From contig DBLB01000160.1 in the NCBI GenBank assembly GCA_002298695.1, positions 925 through 7,818 of the forward strand: a stretch of 6,894 nt of DNA, read 5' to 3'. The translations under genes and the position numbers were made by a program. The stretch's first letter is position 1. Each line of letters starts with the position of its first letter. This document shows positions 5,883 to 6,894 of this stretch, piece after piece. The notes under the pieces are model-generated. The model saw nothing but the letters and a program-made list of their open reading frames with translations, made no database searches and had not been told where the DNA came from. The stretch comes from Clostridiales bacterium UBA735 (GTDB lineage: Bacteria > Bacillota > Clostridia > Oscillospirales > Oscillospiraceae).

Positions 5883-6894
5883 TTATTTCGCGCCTCCCAT
5901 GTACTTCAGGATATTGGCCGCAGCGGCCTTGCCTTCGGCAACCGCCTGCACGACCGTCTTGCCGCCGTTGACCACGTCGCCGCCGGCAAACACGCCGGGG
6001 ATGTTCGTTGCGCCGTCTTCGGCGACGATCAGATTCTTTTCGCTGCGCGCTTCGCCGCAGAAGGACGCTTCACCGCACGCCTGGCCGATGGCCAGGATGA
6101 CCTGATCGGCCTTGAGCGTCAGCTTCGAGACGCCGTCGGTACCGACCGCTTCAAACGCCGTGACCTTGCCGTTCTCGCCGAGGATCTGCTCCGGACGGAA
6201 CTGGAATGCGAAGCCGACGCCAAGGGACTGCGTGAATTCGATCTCCTTGATGTTGGCCGGGGCTTCTGCCAGCGTCCGCCGGTAGACAAGCGTGACCTTC
6301 GCGCCGAGCAGCGCAGCCGTGGAGGCCGCGTCCATTGCAACGTCGCCGCCGCCGACGACCACAACGCGCTCGCCGACCTGGATCTTGCCGTCGGCGTCCT
6401 TCGCACGGGCCAGGAAATCCAGCGCGCTGACAACGCCGTCCAGCTTCACGCCAGGGATGTCAAGCGTCTTGGCCTGGTCGAGGCCGGTACCGATGAAAAT
6501 GGCGTCGTAGCCGCGGGACTGCAGATCCGCAAAGCTGACGTCCCTGCCGATGGCGGTATTATAAACGAACTTGACGCCGAGATCTTCAATGTGACGGATC
6601 TCCTGCGCGACGACCTCGTTCGGCAGACGCGAGGGGATGATGCCGTAGGTCAGCAGGCCGCCGGCCTTGGGCATTTTTTCATAGACGGTCACTTCCACGC
6701 CCTTCTGCGCCAGTTCTGCGGCGCAGGCGAGGCTGGCGGGGCCGGCGCCGATGCAGGCGGCCTTGCCGTGCCTGGCCTCGGGGGCCTCCATGACCTTCAT
6801 GCCGAACAGGGCTTCCTGATCGGCGGCAAAGCTTTGCAGGCGGCCGATCTGGATCGGCTTGTCGATGCCGCAGCGGGAGCATGCCTGCTCACAG
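5883..6894 (-). CDS. preT: NAD(P)H/FAD subunit PreT of dihydropyrimidine dehydrogenase, N-terminus cut by window end
   Basis: The frame is open to the window edge. From the first full codon (6891-6893) 336 residues are visible, ending in a TAA at 5883-5885. About 75 N-terminal residues are missing if it matches the roughly 410-residue E. coli PreT, so the ATG at 6800 is internal and not the start. The first visible residues, CEQACSRCGIDKPIQIGRLQ, are the end of the GltD-type Fe-S domain. GAGPAS (49-54) is the FAD-binding Rossmann glycine loop. GGGDVAMD (181-188) begins the NAD(P)H-binding fold, with YRR (204-206) after it. FAGGDVV (302-308) is the C-terminal FAD motif shared by this family. 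It passes electrons from NAD(P)H through FAD and Fe-S centres to PreA. The alternative, a glutamate synthase small subunit (GltD), is made unlikely by preA lying 1 nt downstream. Cofactor choice (NADH or NADPH) is not settled by sequence alone. Confidence 0.93.
   Translation of the reverse strand, partial: CEQACSRCGIDKPIQIGRLQSFAADQEALFGMKVMEAPEARHGKAACIGAGPASLACAAELAQKGVEVTVYEKMPKAGGLLTYGIIPSRLPNEVVAQEIRHIEDLGVKFVYNTAIGRDVSFADLQSRGYDAIFIGTGLDQAKTLDIPGVKLDGVVSALDFLARAKDADGKIQVGERVVVVGGGDVAMDAASTAALLGAKVTLVYRRTLAEAPANIKEIEFTQSLGVGFAFQFRPEQILGENGKVTAFEAVGTDGVSKLTLKADQVILAIGQACGEASFCGEARSEKNLIVAEDGATNIPGVFAGGDVVNGGKTVVQAVAEGKAAAANILKYMGGAK

Noticed and set aside
3110..5971. A plus-strand open frame of 953 codons across hydA and preA
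   Set aside because: It lies in exact codon register opposite hydA and preA, which happen to share a frame. Stops there would need TTA, CTA or TCA codons in the real genes, and these are rare in this GC-rich sequence. The translation is low-complexity Ala/Val/Asp/Arg with no domain, while the minus strand has complete catalytic motifs.
6798..6800. ATG at 6800 as the start of preT
   Set aside because: The open frame continues upstream to the window edge and encodes the cysteine motif and PIQIGRLQ segment expected in PreT, so this Met is internal.

Overview
The window reads as part of the chromosome of a GC-rich anaerobic Firmicute, probably a gut Clostridia (Oscillospiraceae-like). That placement is an inference from high GC at third codon positions, strong AGGAGG-type ribosome binding sites on nearly every gene, and the gene content. 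No sequence search was possible. All seven genes lie on the minus strand, so transcription runs from high to low coordinates. I see no tRNA, rRNA, CRISPR array, insertion sequence or phage gene.

Region 1 (6894 to about 3120) is a reductive pyrimidine catabolism operon, preT-preA-hydA. PreT (upstream end outside the window) is the FAD/NAD(P)H electron-input subunit. PreA is the FMN and two-[4Fe-4S] catalytic subunit of dihydropyrimidine dehydrogenase. HydA is a dihydropyrimidinase that opens the dihydropyrimidine ring. Together they would convert uracil or thymine to dihydropyrimidine and then to an N-carbamoyl-beta-amino acid. The third enzyme, beta-ureidopropionase, is not in view. preT and preA are 1 nt apart. 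preA and hydA are separated by 75 nt carrying a 13-bp perfect hairpin. The operon ends at a 12-bp perfect hairpin followed by a short T run.

Region 2 (about 3050 to 2880) is a dense regulatory block. It holds a good sigma-70/sigma-A-type promoter, a 7-bp-arm inverted repeat covering the -35 box, and a predicted leader of about 120 nt with an 8-bp long-range closing stem. Two mutually exclusive pairings of one segment are possible in that leader, just ahead of the ribosome binding site.

Region 3 (2879 to 1) is a second, unrelated operon: an HSL-type alpha/beta hydrolase, a small four-helix membrane protein of a family I do not recognise, a second and divergent alpha/beta hydrolase, and a ketopantoate-reductase-like NAD(P)-binding protein that runs off the window. 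Both hydrolases keep a plausible Ser/His pair but have altered oxyanion-hole or nucleophile-elbow residues, and the reductase-like protein departs from PanE at key positions. The substrate of this cassette is unknown. It is the best candidate here for something undescribed.
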